Origin: Bradyrhizobium elkanii WSM2783
GTDB taxonomy: Bacteria > Pseudomonadota > Alphaproteobacteria > Rhizobiales > Xanthobacteraceae
NCBI RefSeq assembly: GCF_000472865.1
Contig: NZ_AXAP01000005.1
Coordinates: 62,001-126,000 of the forward strand
Direction of reading: 5' to 3'
Length of the DNA stretch: 64,000 bases
This document shows positions 35,811 through 45,565 of the stretch, one piece after another. Each line of letters starts with the position of its first letter. The stretch's first letter is position 1. The position numbers and the translations under genes were made by a program. The notes under the pieces were generated by a model. It saw only the letters and a list, made by a program, of their open reading frames with translations, was not told where the DNA came from and ran no database searches.

Positions 35811-36050
35811 ATGAGAACGTCATCCCGCCTCTTACTCGTTCCATTCATCATGATCGCTGTTGCATCGCCAGCCGCCGCCGAGGAACGGCGCCAGCCCGGG
35901 CAGACGCAGATGCCGGCGACGCTGACCGGCAAGGAACGGCTCGGCAAGAAATGGATGGACGAGCAGCGGATCGACAATTGCAATGTGCCGCCCGACAAGC
36001 GCGGCTCCAGGCCGCGGCCCGCAGCCTGCTCGCACGGGCCTGCCAGCTAG
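35811..36050 (+). CDS. Small exported protein, basic, of unknown function
   Basis: 79 residues from ATG 35811 with GAGG upstream. Signal peptide (SSRLLLVPFIMIAVASPAAA), then a basic tail containing KERLGKKWMDEQRIDNCNVP and a second Cys (RPAACSHG). It is convergent with the lanmodulin gene 64 bp away across a palindromic repeat. No named family recognised. Confidence 0.6.
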   Translation: MRTSSRLLLVPFIMIAVASPAAAEERRQPGQTQMPATLTGKERLGKKWMDEQRIDNCNVPPDKRGSRPRPAACSHGPAS

Positions 36051-36051
36051 A

Positions 36052-36100
36052 GAGCATGGTCCGGAAAAGTGCAAACCGGTTTTCCGAAAAGGCCATGCTC
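36052..36100. repeat. Palindromic repeat GAGCATGGTCCGGAAAAG...CTTTTCGG...CCATGCTC
   Basis: Inverted ends GAGCATGG / CCATGCTC flank CCGGAAAAGTGCAAACCGGTTTTCCGAAAAGG. This is a common rhizobial intergenic element and probably a terminator between the convergent small gene and lanmodulin. Confidence 0.7.
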
Positions 36101-36114
36101 AAGACCCTGTCATC

Positions 36115-36513
36115 CTATCGCAATAGCCGCAGCAGGGCGCGACCGGCGGGCGACTGCAGTTCCTTGGCGTCAAGCGTTCCATCCTTGTCCGGATTGGCCG
36201 CGTTGAAGCGCTGCTCCACGACCGCAAGATATTCATCCTGCGTCAGCGTTCCGTCATGGTCAGGATCGGCAGCCGCCAATTCCTTGGCGCTGAGGCGGCC
36301 GCGCAATTCTCGCGCATCGAGCGTGCCGTCATGATCCCCGTCCAGTTTGGCAAACAGCGCCGATGCCGCCTTCTTCACCTCGGCCAGATCGAGAGTGCCA
36401 TCATTGTCGGTGTCGAACGTCTTGATCGGGTCGGCGCGCTTCGGAGCGGCCAGAGCCGGGGCCGAAAACACCGCAGCGGCTAAAATCAAGACAAAAAGAC
36501 CACGCAATTTCAT
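36115..36513 (-). CDS. lanM: Lanmodulin homologue (periplasmic lanthanide-binding EF-hand protein)
   Basis: 132 residues with a signal peptide (LFVLILAAAVFSAPALA). Four EF hands lie at 34-45, 58-69, 83-94 and 107-118, at the 24/25/24 spacing of Methylorubrum lanmodulin, and the C-terminus (ANPDKDGTLDAKELQSPAG) is close to it by eye. The diagnostic Pro at loop position 2 is kept in EF3 and EF4 but is Thr35 in EF1 and Gly59 in EF2; EF3 position 9 is Thr91 instead of Asp. EF4 starts with Asn, as in known lanmodulins. Lies downstream of the AraC gene in the same direction. Confidence 0.92.
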   Translation of the reverse strand: MKLRGLFVLILAAAVFSAPALAAPKRADPIKTFDTDNDGTLDLAEVKKAASALFAKLDGDHDGTLDARELRGRLSAKELAAADPDHDGTLTQDEYLAVVEQRFNAANPDKDGTLDAKELQSPAGRALLRLLR

Positions 36514-36611
36514 CTCTCATCTCCCTTGGCAGAGCCTCTACGACAAGGGCAGCAGAGAAGCTTGCATGGATGGCAGAGCGCACGCCGGCCGCCCACGGCG
36601 CGCTTTATGAT

Positions 36612-37592
36612 CTAGTCCGAAGTCGCCGAAAACTCCGCGGCGGAGCCGGCCTGCTGCTGCCGGTGGACGGCTGACGGCACGATGCCGAAATACTTCCGGA
36701 ACACGCGGCTGAAATGCGAAGAGCTGGAAAAGCCCCAGGAGAACGCGACGTCCGTGATCGTCTTGCCGGGCTGCGCTTCCAATTCCTCGCGGCAATGCTG
36801 CAGCCGGGCGCGCCAAATATAGTCGCTCACGGTCATGCCGCGCTCGCTGAACAGCATGTGGAGATAGCGCTTGGTGCAGCCTAGCGCGGTCGAGATCTGG
36901 TCGATGCAGAGATCCGGATCGCGCAGGTGTTCGCGGATGAAGAACTGGGCTCGGATATAGGTCGCCTCCGCACCGCCATGGTTGAACGTCGTCTCGGCTT
37001 CACGCAGCGGCAACAGCAACAGATCGATCAACGAATCGGCGACGCCCATCGCATTGTAGGGAGACAGCCGGCTCGCCTCGGAAAAGGCCGCATGCACGAA
37101 ATCGTAGGCGATGCGGCCGGTGCCGCTGCGGGCGGAGAGCTTGCAGGCCGGCATCCGTGCCGAACGGAAACCACGCTCCTGCAACAGCGCCTTCGGCACG
37201 ATCACGACCTCATGCCGCGTCAGCGACGGGCTGATGATGGTGTGCGGGCTGGAAACGTCATAGGCGAGGCAATCGCCGGGAACGAGCTCGAAATGGCGGC
37301 CATCCTGCTCGAAATAGGAGGTGCCATGGGTCTGGAACAGGATCTTGATGTAGGGATGGTCGCTCAGTTTCGAGCGCGCATTGACATGCGCGATACGGTG
37401 CTGGCTCACCTCGATCTGGCAGAGTTTCAGCCGCGAGACGGTGGTATAATTGACCCGTGCCTCGAGCGTGGACGCGTCCATCGGGTCGACATCAAACCGG
37501 CCGCATAGATCGGTCAGTGCATCTGTCCAACACTGGACCTGCTTCTTCGGCGTCAATCCGGAGGTAGTGAGCGAACGGACGGTATCGGGCAT
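36612..37592 (-). CDS. AraC-family regulator, divergent from xoxF
   Basis: 326 residues. The N-terminal AraC_binding_2-type domain (about 30-200) precedes two HTH units at 225-320: DPDLCIDQISTALGCTKRYLHMLFSE and KTITDVAFSWGFSSSSHFSRVFRKYFG. It is transcribed away from xoxF with 376 bp between them and is followed by lanmodulin. Position makes it the natural candidate to control xoxF, pqqA and lanM (inference), supported by the shared tandem motif. Confidence 0.9.
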   Translation of the reverse strand: MPDTVRSLTTSGLTPKKQVQCWTDALTDLCGRFDVDPMDASTLEARVNYTTVSRLKLCQIEVSQHRIAHVNARSKLSDHPYIKILFQTHGTSYFEQDGRHFELVPGDCLAYDVSSPHTIISPSLTRHEVVIVPKALLQERGFRSARMPACKLSARSGTGRIAYDFVHAAFSEASRLSPYNAMGVADSLIDLLLLPLREAETTFNHGGAEATYIRAQFFIREHLRDPDLCIDQISTALGCTKRYLHMLFSERGMTVSDYIWRARLQHCREELEAQPGKTITDVAFSWGFSSSSHFSRVFRKYFGIVPSAVHRQQQAGSAAEFSATSD

Positions 37593-37968
37593 ATCCAGCC
37601 ACCGATTCGAGATGAAAGCGTGACTGCTCGCCGCGAGAGGCTTTGGTCACCGTGAAGTACCGTTACCTCAATCTTAACGCGGTCTTTGACCCCTGAGCAG
37701 CGTTCCTCCTGACAACCTTAAGGATTAATCCTCGACTTTACTGCAAGTGCCGTCAAGGGAAATCAGTCTCGCGCGCCCGCGACCGACGTTACGCCCGCGC
37801 TCCACTGCGCTGCACTGCAAGCAAAAAAGTTCTTCGAGTTTCACTTCTGAGCAAGTCGCCCTTCTCTCTTGGGCAAGTCGCGCGTCGGCGAAGGGGATAG
37901 GAGGAGGAACCAAAAATAATGGGCCGTTTCGACGGAAAGCGGAAGCTCATCATTGGGAGGAAATTACT
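37593..37968. promoter_or_regulatory. araC-xoxF divergent regulatory region
   Basis: In 376 bp I see no gene. Two direct repeats, TTCACTTCTGAGCAAGTCGC (37840-37859) and TTCTCTCTTGGGCAAGTCGC (37862-37881), match at 16 of 20 positions with a 22-bp period, 88-129 bp upstream of xoxF. Both fit TTCNCTYYTGRRCAAR, as do the two pqqA sites. A decayed likeness (GTTCCTCCTGACAAC) lies at 37702-37716. The xoxF ribosome site GGGAGG is at 37955-37960. Confidence 0.6.
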
Positions 37969-39774
37969 ATGCGCAAGGTGCTAATCGCGACCTCTATCGG
38001 CGCCGTGGCGGCGCTCGGCGGAGGTGCTGCCAGTGCCAACGAAGAACTCAGCAAGATGACGCAAAACCCGAAGGACTGGGTTATGCCGGCGGGTGACTAT
38101 GCCAACACGCGCTACTCGAAGCTGAATCAGATCAACGCCTCGAACGTTGGAAAGTTGCAGGTCGCCTGGACTTTTTCGACCGGCGTGCTGCGTGGCCATG
38201 AGGGCGGGCCGCTGATCATCGGCAACATGATGTACGTGCACACGCCCTTCCCGAACAAGGTCTATGCTCTTGACCTGTCGCAGGACAACAAGATTGTCTG
38301 GAGGTACGAGCCGAAGCAGGATCCGAACGTGATCCCGGTGATGTGCTGCGACACGGTGAATCGTGGCGTGGCCTATGGCGACGGCAAGATCTTCCTGCAC
38401 CAGGCCGACACCTCGCTGGTGGCACTCGACGCCAAGACCGGCAAGGTGGAGTGGACGGCCAAGAACGGCGATCCTGGCAAGGGCGAGACCGGCACATCCG
38501 CACCGCTGGTCGTGAAGGACAAGGTGCTGGTCGGCATCTCCGGCGGCGAGTTCGGCGTGCAATGCCACGTGACCGCCTACGACACGAAGAGCGGCAAGCA
38601 GGTCTGGCGCGCCTATTCCGAAGGGCCTGATGACCAGATCAAGATCGATCCCGAGAAGACCACCGCTCTCGGCAAGCCGGTCGGCAAGGACTCGAGCCTC
38701 AAGACCTGGCAGGGCGACCAGTGGAAGACCGGCGGCGGCTGCACCTGGGGCTGGTTGTCGTACGACCCGACGCTCGACCTCGTCTATTACGGTTCGGGCA
38801 ATCCCTCGACCTGGAACCCAAAGCAGCGTCCGGGCGACAACAAGTGGTCGATGACCATCTTCGCGCGCAGTCCGGACAACGGCACGGCCAAGTGGGTCTA
38901 TCAGATGACGCCCCATGACGAATGGGACTATGACGGCGTCAACGAGATGATCCTGACCGACCAGCCCTTCAACGGTCAGGAGCGCAAGCTGCTGACGCAC
39001 TTCGATCGTAACGGCTTAGCCTATACGCTCGATCGCACCAATGGCGAACTGCTCGTCGCCGAGAAGTATGATCCGAAGGTCAACTGGACCAGCGGCGTCG
39101 ACATGAACAAGAGCTCGCCGACCTACGGCCGGCCGAAGGTCCTCGACCAATATTCGACCGACAAGCAGGGCGAAGATGTCAACGTCAAGGGCATCTGCCC
39201 GGCTGCGCTCGGCAGCAAGGACGAGCAGCCGGCAGCCTATTCGCCGGAGACGCAACTGTTCTACGTGCCGACCAACCACGTCTGCATGGACTATGAACCG
39301 TTCAAGGTGAGCTACACCGCGGGCCAGCCCTATGTCGGCGCGACGCTCTCGATGTATCCGCCTCCCGGCGAAACCCACATGGGCAACTTCATCGCCTGGG
39401 ACAACAAGACCGGAAAGATCGTCTGGTCGAACAAGGAGCAGTTCTCGGTCTGGTCAGGCGCGCTTGCGACCGCCGGCGGCGTGGTGTTCTACGGCACGCT
39501 CGAAGGCTATCTCAAGGCGGTCGACGCCAAGACCGGCAAGGAGCTCTACAAGTTCAAGACTCCCTCCGGCATCATCGGCAACGTCACGACCTATGAGCAG
39601 GGTGGCAAGCAGTATGTGGCCATACTCTCGGGTGTCGGCGGCTGGGCAGGCATCGGCCTTGCTGCAGGGCTGACCGATCCGACTGCCGGTCTCGGCGCAG
39701 TCGGCGGCTACGCGGCGCTGAGCAACTATACCGCCCTCGGCGGAACGCTCACCGTGTTCTCCCTCCCGCAGTGA
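37969..39774 (+). CDS. xoxF: Lanthanide-dependent methanol dehydrogenase XoxF (PQQ)
   Basis: 601 residues from ATG 37969. Signal peptide ends near ASA22-24. It oxidises methanol (and formaldehyde) in the periplasm with PQQ. Visible features: vicinal Cys126-Cys127 ([11 protein letters not shown]), metal ligands Glu194 (GGEFG) and Asn278 (GSGNPS), catalytic Asp320 and the lanthanide-specific extra Asp322 ([10 protein letters not shown]), where the calcium enzyme MxaF has Ala. Tryptophan-docking propeller repeats run throughout. It is followed by its cytochrome c across a hairpin, and by formaldehyde oxidation genes. Confidence 0.97.
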   Translation: MRKVLIATSIGAVAALGGGAASANEELSKMTQNPKDWVMPAGDYANTRYSKLNQINASNVGKLQVAWTFSTGVLRGHEGGPLIIGNMMYVHTPFPNKVYALDLSQDNKIVWRYEPKQDPNVIPVMCCDTVNRGVAYGDGKIFLHQADTSLVALDAKTGKVEWTAKNGDPGKGETGTSAPLVVKDKVLVGISGGEFGVQCHVTAYDTKSGKQVWRAYSEGPDDQIKIDPEKTTALGKPVGKDSSLKTWQGDQWKTGGGCTWGWLSYDPTLDLVYYGSGNPSTWNPKQRPGDNKWSMTIFARSPDNGTAKWVYQMTPHDEWDYDGVNEMILTDQPFNGQERKLLTHFDRNGLAYTLDRTNGELLVAEKYDPKVNWTSGVDMNKSSPTYGRPKVLDQYSTDKQGEDVNVKGICPAALGSKDEQPAAYSPETQLFYVPTNHVCMDYEPFKVSYTAGQPYVGATLSMYPPPGETHMGNFIAWDNKTGKIVWSNKEQFSVWSGALATAGGVVFYGTLEGYLKAVDAKTGKELYKFKTPSGIIGNVTTYEQGGKQYVAILSGVGGWAGIGLAAGLTDPTAGLGAVGGYAALSNYTALGGTLTVFSLPQ

Positions 39775-39787
39775 GCCGAACGTCGTT

Positions 39788-39818
39788 CCGGCGCGTGGAC
39801 CATCCACGCGCCGGTTTT
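39788..39818 (+). terminator. Strong hairpin with T-run between xoxF and the cytochrome gene
   Basis: CCGGCGCGTGG (39788-39798) pairs perfectly with CCACGCGCCGG (39804-39814), 5-nt loop, followed by TTTT. It lies 13 bp after the xoxF stop and ends 22 bp before the cytochrome start. It would give more xoxF than xoxG mRNA, or protect the xoxF 3' end. Confidence 0.8.
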
Positions 39819-39840
39819 GCCTGTATCTGATCTCGAGGAC

Positions 39841-40365
39841 ATGCTCTTGCGTAAAAGCTGGTTTGTGGTTGCGGCGATGATCATCGCCGTATCTGGAGGA
39901 TTCGCCTTCGCCGACGATGCGGTCGATCCGGCCGCCGTGAAGGAAGAGAACGGCAAATATCTGGACAAGGAAGGTAACCCGACCTTCAAGGTCGCAGCCG
40001 ACGGGGCGGTGGATTGGTACACCTACTCCGGATATCGGCGGTATCATTCCGAATGCCATGTCTGCCATGGCCCGGACGGCATGGGTTCGACCTATGCACC
40101 GGCATTGGCGAGTTCGCTGAAGACCATGAGTTACGCCGATTTCCTCGGCGTCGTCGCCAGCGGCCGCAAGAACGTCAGTACCGCACAGGAAAATGTCATG
40201 CCGGCGTTCGGTGACAATCCAAACGTCGCCTGCTACATGGACGACCTCTATGTCTACCTGCGCGCCCGCGCCAATGACGCGGTGGGGCGCGTACGCCCCG
40301 CAAAGCATGAAGAGAAGCCCGCCGCCTATAAGCAGGCGGAAGAGTCCTGCATGGGCAAGAACTGA
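39841..40365 (+). CDS. xoxG: Methanol-oxidation cytochrome c (XoxG-like)
   Basis: 174 residues from ATG 39841 (CGAGG upstream). Signal peptide ([19 protein letters not shown]), heme-binding CHVCH at 72-76, likely axial Met120 (NVMPAFG), and two extra cysteines (VACYM, ESCMG) typical of the four-Cys methanol-related cytochromes. It takes electrons from XoxF. Third in order after xoxF and the hairpin and upstream of the class III dehydrogenase. Confidence 0.9.
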   Translation: MLLRKSWFVVAAMIIAVSGGFAFADDAVDPAAVKEENGKYLDKEGNPTFKVAADGAVDWYTYSGYRRYHSECHVCHGPDGMGSTYAPALASSLKTMSYADFLGVVASGRKNVSTAQENVMPAFGDNPNVACYMDDLYVYLRARANDAVGRVRPAKHEEKPAAYKQAEESCMGKN

Positions 40366-40409
40366 AGCTGCGGAGCGCGGGCGACAACACGCTTTACGGA
40401 GAGATCAAC

Positions 40410-41519
40410 ATGAAGACACGCGCCGCCGTCGCATTCGAAGCCAAGAAGCCGCTTGAGATCGTCGAGCTCGACCTGGAAGGCCCGAAGGCCGGTGAAGTCC
40501 TGGTCGAGATCAAGGCGACCGGCATCTGTCATACCGATGCCTACACGCTTGACGGCTTCGACAGCGAGGGAATCTTCCCTTCCATCCTCGGCCATGAGGG
40601 CGCCGGCATCGTCCGCGAGGTCGGTGCAGGCGTGACCTCGGTGAAGCCGGGCGATCACGTGATCCCGCTCTACACGCCCGAATGCAGGCAGTGCAAAAGC
40701 TGCCTGAGCCAGAAGACCAACCTCTGCACCGCGATCCGCGCCACCCAGGGCAAGGGCGTGATGCCGGATGGCACCTCGCGCTTCAGCTACAAGGGCCAGA
40801 CCATCTACCACTACATGGGTTGCTCGACCTTCTCGAACTACACGGTGCTGCCGGAGATCGCGGTGGCGAAGATCCGCGAGGACGCTCCGTTCGACAAGAG
40901 CTGCTATGTCGGCTGCGGCGTGACCACCGGCGTCGGCGCCGTGGTCAACACCGCCAAGGTCACGCCAGGCTCCAACGTCGTGGTGTTCGGCCTCGGCGGT
41001 ATCGGGCTCAACGTGATCCAGGGCGCCAAGATGGTCGGCGCGGACAAGATAATCGGCGTTGACATCAACGACTCCAAGGAAGATTGGGGCCGCCGCTTCG
41101 GCATGACGCATTTCGTCAATCCGACGAAAGTCGGCGGCGATATCGTCCAGCATCTGGTCGGACTCACCGATGGCGGCGCCGATTACACCTTCGACTGCAC
41201 CGGCAACACCAATGTGATGCGCCAGGCGCTGGAAGCCTGCCACCGCGGCTGGGGCGTCTCCGTGATCATCGGCGTTGCGGAATCCGGCAAGGAGATCGCG
41301 ACCCGGCCGTTCCAGCTCGTCACCGGACGGGTCTGGAAGGGCACGGCCTTCGGCGGCGCGCGCGGCCGCACCGACACGCCGAAGATCGTCGACTGGTACA
41401 TGAACGGAAAGATCCAGATCGATCCGATGATCACCCACGTGCTCAAGCTCGAGGACATCAACAAGGGATTCGACTTGATGCACGAGGGCAAGTCGATCCG
41501 TTCGGTCGTCGTCTACTAG
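40410..41519 (+). CDS. frmA: S-(hydroxymethyl)glutathione dehydrogenase, class III alcohol dehydrogenase
   Basis: 369 residues. It oxidises S-(hydroxymethyl)glutathione with NAD to S-formylglutathione in the cytoplasm. Zinc ligands are visible: [10 protein letters not shown] and GHEGAG for the catalytic site, and [15 protein letters not shown] for the structural zinc. The NAD fold is [18 protein letters not shown]. Length and motifs are typical for class III. With Gfa next door and FghA at 20.5 kb it completes formaldehyde oxidation to formate. Confidence 0.96.
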   Translation: MKTRAAVAFEAKKPLEIVELDLEGPKAGEVLVEIKATGICHTDAYTLDGFDSEGIFPSILGHEGAGIVREVGAGVTSVKPGDHVIPLYTPECRQCKSCLSQKTNLCTAIRATQGKGVMPDGTSRFSYKGQTIYHYMGCSTFSNYTVLPEIAVAKIREDAPFDKSCYVGCGVTTGVGAVVNTAKVTPGSNVVVFGLGGIGLNVIQGAKMVGADKIIGVDINDSKEDWGRRFGMTHFVNPTKVGGDIVQHLVGLTDGGADYTFDCTGNTNVMRQALEACHRGWGVSVIIGVAESGKEIATRPFQLVTGRVWKGTAFGGARGRTDTPKIVDWYMNGKIQIDPMITHVLKLEDINKGFDLMHEGKSIRSVVVY

Positions 41520-41596
41520 GGCGTGATCCGAATCGGAGTGCCAGGTCGGCGGAAGCGGACCCGGCTCCCCGGAAGGGTCATGCTCCAGCAAAAGGT

Positions 41597-41622
41597 GGAA
41601 CGGGATCACGATGTCCCGTTCC
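41597..41622 (+). terminator. Hairpin GGAACGGGA/TCCCGTTCC in the frmA-gfa gap
   Basis: A perfect 9-bp stem with an 8-nt loop in the 138-bp gap. There is no T-run; it may mark mRNA processing or be a repeat relic. Confidence 0.4.
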
Positions 41623-41657
41623 AGAATCAACGTGTCAAACACCAGGAGGATTGACCC

Positions 41658-42221
41658 ATGACTGTTCATCTCCACCCGTCGATTGACAACGGCATCCAAA
41701 AAGGCTCGGGCAACTTTGCCGGTGGCACGCTGGTCTGCAAATGCTCGGACCGACCGGTGAAGGTCGAGATCAAGGGCGACGTCGCACATAACCACGCCTG
41801 TGGCTGCACCAAATGCTGGAAGCCGGAAGGGGCGATGTTCTCGGTCGTTGCGGTGGTACCGAGACAGAACCTGACGGTCCTGGAAAACGGCGACAAGCTG
41901 CAGATCGTCGACCCCGCGGCCGTGATCCAGCGCTATGCCTGCAAGGATTGCGGCACGCATATGTACGGGCGGATTGAGAACAAGGCGCATCCGTTCTACG
42001 GCCTTGACTTCATCCATCCCGAACTATTCCAGGAAAGCGGCTCGGCGGCGCCGGGATTTGCTGCGTTCGTCTCGTCGGTGATCGAGTCCGGCGCCAAGCC
42101 GGAGGACATGCCGGCGATCCGCGGCCGGCTGAAGGAGTTGGGACTCGAGCCCTATGACTGCCTGTCGCCGGCGCTGATGGATGCGATCGCGACTCACGTC
42201 GCGAAATCCAAGGCTGCTTAA
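41658..42221 (+). CDS. gfa: S-(hydroxymethyl)glutathione synthase
   Basis: 187 residues with AGGAGG upstream. It speeds the condensation of formaldehyde with glutathione, producing the substrate of the neighbouring dehydrogenase. The two zinc sites of the Gfa fold are visible: CKCSDRP, then [13 protein letters not shown] and [11 protein letters not shown]. Length is exactly that of known Gfa. It lies 138 bp after frmA, in the same direction. Confidence 0.95.
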   Translation: MTVHLHPSIDNGIQKGSGNFAGGTLVCKCSDRPVKVEIKGDVAHNHACGCTKCWKPEGAMFSVVAVVPRQNLTVLENGDKLQIVDPAAVIQRYACKDCGTHMYGRIENKAHPFYGLDFIHPELFQESGSAAPGFAAFVSSVIESGAKPEDMPAIRGRLKELGLEPYDCLSPALMDAIATHVAKSKAA

Positions 42222-42412
42222 CAAGGCTGCCTGATTTGCCCGCGCTCCCGCTGGCGGTGCTCGACCGCCAGCGGTGCCATCTGCGCCCGCACCGCAGCAT
42301 TTTCCGCTGCACGCGCCCATCCTTCATATTGCTCCCGTAAATAGGTCAGTTCCGCCTTTTCCCGATCCGCGTCTGCCTCGCGCGGTGAATTTTTCGTCGG
42401 CCGCGTTTGCAA
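42218..42412 (-). CDS. Possible small protein of unknown function
   Basis: A 64-residue frame from TTG 42412 with AGGA nearby; it overlaps the gfa stop by 4 bp. The sequence is helical and charged ([20 protein letters not shown]). No homologue recognised and no signal peptide; it may be spurious. Confidence 0.35.
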   Translation of the reverse strand: MQTRPTKNSPREADADREKAELTYLREQYEGWARAAENAAVRAQMAPLAVEHRQRERGQIRQPC

Positions 42413-42737
42413 AAATATCCTGACGATCTAACATCACTGATGGTCGGCCCCGCTTTTGACAAACGGCAAATGCAGAACACCGGGCTGTGAAGTCACTGTC
42501 GCATCGGTTTCTGATAACATTTGTTTTTCCCGATGCGCGCGGGCGGCGCATTTCATTTGAACATAGCAAAGGAGCAGCCGGACACGGACTACCGATCGTG
42601 CAACGGGCTCCCTTAAACATCTCCAAGGACCTGCCCGCCACACGAGACCCAGAAGAAGTGGTCGCGAGCGCAGGGAGAAATATGTTCTCGCTTGCGGCCT
42701 GCAGACATCAACAGCTTAAGAAGAGCGAGGGACGATC
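42413..42737. other. 325-bp gap without a recognised gene
   Basis: Upstream of the molybdenum-enzyme operon. Lower GC content than its neighbours. I see no gene, strong dyad or the xoxF/pqqA motif here. The ribosome site GAGGGAC for the next gene is at its end. Confidence 0.6.
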
Positions 42738-43190
42738 ATGGTCAAGTTGAAGATTAATGGTCAGGAACAGAATTGGGATGGCGATCCCGATCTTCCGCTA
42801 CTCTGGTTCATCCGTGACGAAATAGGACTCACCGGCACCAAATTCGGTTGCGGTCAGGCGCTGTGCGGCTCCTGCACCGTGATCATGGACAAGCAGGCGG
42901 TGCGCGCCTGTGTCACCTCGGTATCGGATGCGTCCGGACGCGAGGTCACCACCATCGAGGGCTTGCATCCGGCCGGCGACCACCCGGTGCAGAAGGCTTG
43001 GCGCCAGCTCAACGTGCCGCAATGCGGCTATTGCCAGGCCGGCCAGATCATGCAGGCCGCTGCGCTGCTGATGGACAATCCCAAGCCATCGCACGACCAG
43101 ATCCGCGAAGCCATGTCCGGCAACATCTGCCGCTGCGGCTGCTACCAGCGGATCGAGAACGCAGTTCATCTCGCATCGACGGGGGTGTGA
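42738..43190 (+). CDS. [2Fe-2S] subunit of an isoquinoline-1-oxidoreductase/aldehyde-dehydrogenase-type enzyme
   Basis: 150 residues. Plant-type [2Fe-2S] motif [10 protein letters not shown]...C and the second cluster motif [10 protein letters not shown]...CRCGCYQRI mark the small subunit of a two-subunit xanthine-oxidase-family enzyme. There is no FAD subunit; electrons probably pass to a cytochrome. One base separates its stop from the large-subunit start. Beside the methanol island an aldehyde substrate is plausible. Confidence 0.9.
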   Translation: MVKLKINGQEQNWDGDPDLPLLWFIRDEIGLTGTKFGCGQALCGSCTVIMDKQAVRACVTSVSDASGREVTTIEGLHPAGDHPVQKAWRQLNVPQCGYCQAGQIMQAAALLMDNPKPSHDQIREAMSGNICRCGCYQRIENAVHLASTGV

Positions 43191-43191
43191 C

Positions 43192-45510
43192 ATGAATATC
43201 CTCACCAATCCCAACAAGCTTCGCGGTTTCGAGAAGCACATCAAGGTCGAGAACGTTTCGCGCCGCAGCATCCTGAAGACCTTAGGGCTGGCCGGCGGGT
43301 TCGTGCTCGCTGCACCTGTGATGATACGCCCGAGCTTTGCCTACGAGACCGGCGCGGGGAAGATGCCGCACGGCGTCGTCGTCGACCCGCGCGTCTTCGT
43401 CTCGATCGCGCCTGACGGTATCGTCACGATCGTGGCGCACCGCTCCGAGATGGGAACCGGTGTGCGCACCAGCCTGCCGCTGATCGTGGCCGAAGAGCTG
43501 GAAGCCGACTGGTCGCGCGTCCGCGTCCAGCAGGCGCATGGCGATGAGGTCAAGTTCGGCAACCAGGATACCGACGGCTCGCGCAGCACGCGCCACTACC
43601 TGATCCCGATGCGCCAGATCGGCGCCTCGGCCCGCACCATGCTGGAGCAAGCCGCGGCGAAACGCTGGGGCGTGCCGGCGAGCGAGGTGAAGGCGGTCCG
43701 TCATGAAGTCGTCCACAGCGCGAGCGGGCGCAAGCTCGGCTTCGGCGAACTCGCGGCCGATGCCGCAAAGGAGTCGGTACCGAGCATCGAAGGCCTGAAG
43801 CTCAAGAACCCCAAGGACTTCCGGTACCTCGGCAAGGGCGAGATCGGCATGGTCGATCTCCACGACATCACGACGGGCGCCGCCCGCTATGGCGCCGACG
43901 TGCGGCTGCCGGGGATGAAATATGCCGTCATCGCCCGTCCGCCGGTGACCGGCGGCAAGCTCGTCTCCTTCGACGGCGCCGAAGCGCTGAAAGTCTCCGG
44001 CGTCGAGAAGGTGATGGAAGTGAAGGGATGGCCGTGGCCGTCGAAATTCCAGCCGCTCGGCGGAGTGGCCGTGATCGCACGCAATACCGGCGCTGCGATC
44101 AAGGGCTGCAATGCGCTGAAGGTGACCTGGGATGACGGCGCCAACGCCAAATACGACTCGGTCGCCTATCGCGCCGAGCTCGAAGCAGCCGCGCGCAAGC
44201 CAGGTCTTGTCGTGCGCAAGGAAGGCGATGCCGAGACGGCGTTGAAGAGCGCCGACAAGGTCATCGTCGGCGAGTACTACCTGCCCCATTTCGCCCATGT
44301 CAGTATGGAACCGCCGGTCGCGGTCGCCAACGTCAAGGGCGACAAGGCGGAAATCTGGGCCCCCGTGCAGAGCCCGGGCGGAACGCGCGAGGACGTCGCC
44401 AAGACGCTCGGCATCCCCGAAGAGAACGTGACCGTCAACGTCACGCTGCTTGGCGGCGGTTTCGGGCGCAAGTCGAAATGCGACTTCGCGCTTGAGGCCG
44501 CGCTGCTCTCGAAGGAGCTGGGGGTGCCTGTGAAGGTACAGTGGACGCGCGAAGACGACGTGCGCCATGACTTCCTCCATACTGTCTCGGTCGAGCGGAT
44601 CGAGGCGGGGCTGGACAAGAATGGCAAGGTGATCGCCTGGCGCCATCGCAGCGTGGCTCCGTCGATCGCCTCGACCTTCGCCGCCGGGACCGTCCACCAG
44701 GCGCCGTTCGAGCTTGGCATGGGGCTGATCGACAATCCGTTCGAGATCGCCAACCTGCAGTGCGAGAATCCGGAAGCGGCCGCGCATACCCGCATCGGCT
44801 GGTTCCGTTCGGTCTCGAACATCCCGCGCGCCTTCGCGGTGCAGTCGATGGTCGCCGAAATCGCCCAGGCCACCAACCGCGATCCGAAGGATATGCTGCT
44901 GGAGCTGATCGGTTCGCCGCGGATCGTCAATCTGTCCTCGGTGAAGGATCCCTGGAACTACGGCGAGCCCTATGACAGCTACCCGATCGACACCGCGCGG
45001 CTGCGCAAGGTGGTCGAACTGGTTGCCGACAAGGGCGGCTGGGGACGCTCGGTACCCAAGGGCCATGGCCTCGGCATCGCGGTGCACAGGAGCTTCGTCA
45101 GCTACATCGCGACCATCGTCGAGGTGGCTGTCGACGACAAGGGCAAGCTGACGGTGCCGAGGGTCGACACCGCGATCGATTGCGGCACCTATGTCAACCC
45201 CGAGCGCATCCAGTCGCAGATCGAGGGCGCGGCAATCATGGGCCTGAGCCTTGCCAAATATGGCGAGGTCACCTTCAAGGACGGCAAGGTGCAGCAGGGC
45301 AATTTCGACGATCACCCGGTGATCCGGATCGACGAGGCCCCTGCCGTGACCAATGTCTACATCGTGCCGCCCCCGAGCCCCGATACGCCGCCGAGCGGCG
45401 TCGGCGAACCTGGCGTGCCGCCATTCGCACCGGCGCTGATCAATGCGATCTTCGCCGCGACCGGCAAGCGCATCCGTGCGATGCCGATCGGCAAGCAACT
45501 GGAGGCATGA
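43192..45510 (+). CDS. Molybdopterin large subunit, isoquinoline-1-oxidoreductase beta type
   Basis: 772 residues with an internal twin-arginine leader (SRRSILKTLGLAGGFVLA), so the complex is Tat-exported. The molybdopterin-binding segments include LLGGGFGRKSKCDFALEA and the C-terminal SGVGEPGVPPFAPALINAI with the expected catalytic Glu in GVGEPG. Forms the enzyme with the upstream [2Fe-2S] protein. Family members oxidise aldehydes or N-heterocycles; I cannot tell which from the sequence. Confidence 0.9.
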   Translation: MNILTNPNKLRGFEKHIKVENVSRRSILKTLGLAGGFVLAAPVMIRPSFAYETGAGKMPHGVVVDPRVFVSIAPDGIVTIVAHRSEMGTGVRTSLPLIVAEELEADWSRVRVQQAHGDEVKFGNQDTDGSRSTRHYLIPMRQIGASARTMLEQAAAKRWGVPASEVKAVRHEVVHSASGRKLGFGELAADAAKESVPSIEGLKLKNPKDFRYLGKGEIGMVDLHDITTGAARYGADVRLPGMKYAVIARPPVTGGKLVSFDGAEALKVSGVEKVMEVKGWPWPSKFQPLGGVAVIARNTGAAIKGCNALKVTWDDGANAKYDSVAYRAELEAAARKPGLVVRKEGDAETALKSADKVIVGEYYLPHFAHVSMEPPVAVANVKGDKAEIWAPVQSPGGTREDVAKTLGIPEENVTVNVTLLGGGFGRKSKCDFALEAALLSKELGVPVKVQWTREDDVRHDFLHTVSVERIEAGLDKNGKVIAWRHRSVAPSIASTFAAGTVHQAPFELGMGLIDNPFEIANLQCENPEAAAHTRIGWFRSVSNIPRAFAVQSMVAEIAQATNRDPKDMLLELIGSPRIVNLSSVKDPWNYGEPYDSYPIDTARLRKVVELVADKGGWGRSVPKGHGLGIAVHRSFVSYIATIVEVAVDDKGKLTVPRVDTAIDCGTYVNPERIQSQIEGAAIMGLSLAKYGEVTFKDGKVQQGNFDDHPVIRIDEAPAVTNVYIVPPPSPDTPPSGVGEPGVPPFAPALINAIFAATGKRIRAMPIGKQLEA

Positions 45511-45565
45511 CGCGGAACGCAAACTCGCACCAACCGTTTCATCGGTCTGGAGAGGAGACAGATCG

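Noticed and set aside
37702..37716. GTTCCTCCTGACAAC as a fifth copy of the xoxF/pqqA motif
   Set aside because: Needs two gaps to fit the consensus; kept only as a possible decayed site.
42218..42412. Using the small minus-strand frame as a firm gene
   Set aside because: TTG start, weak ribosome site and no recognised family; listed only at low confidence.
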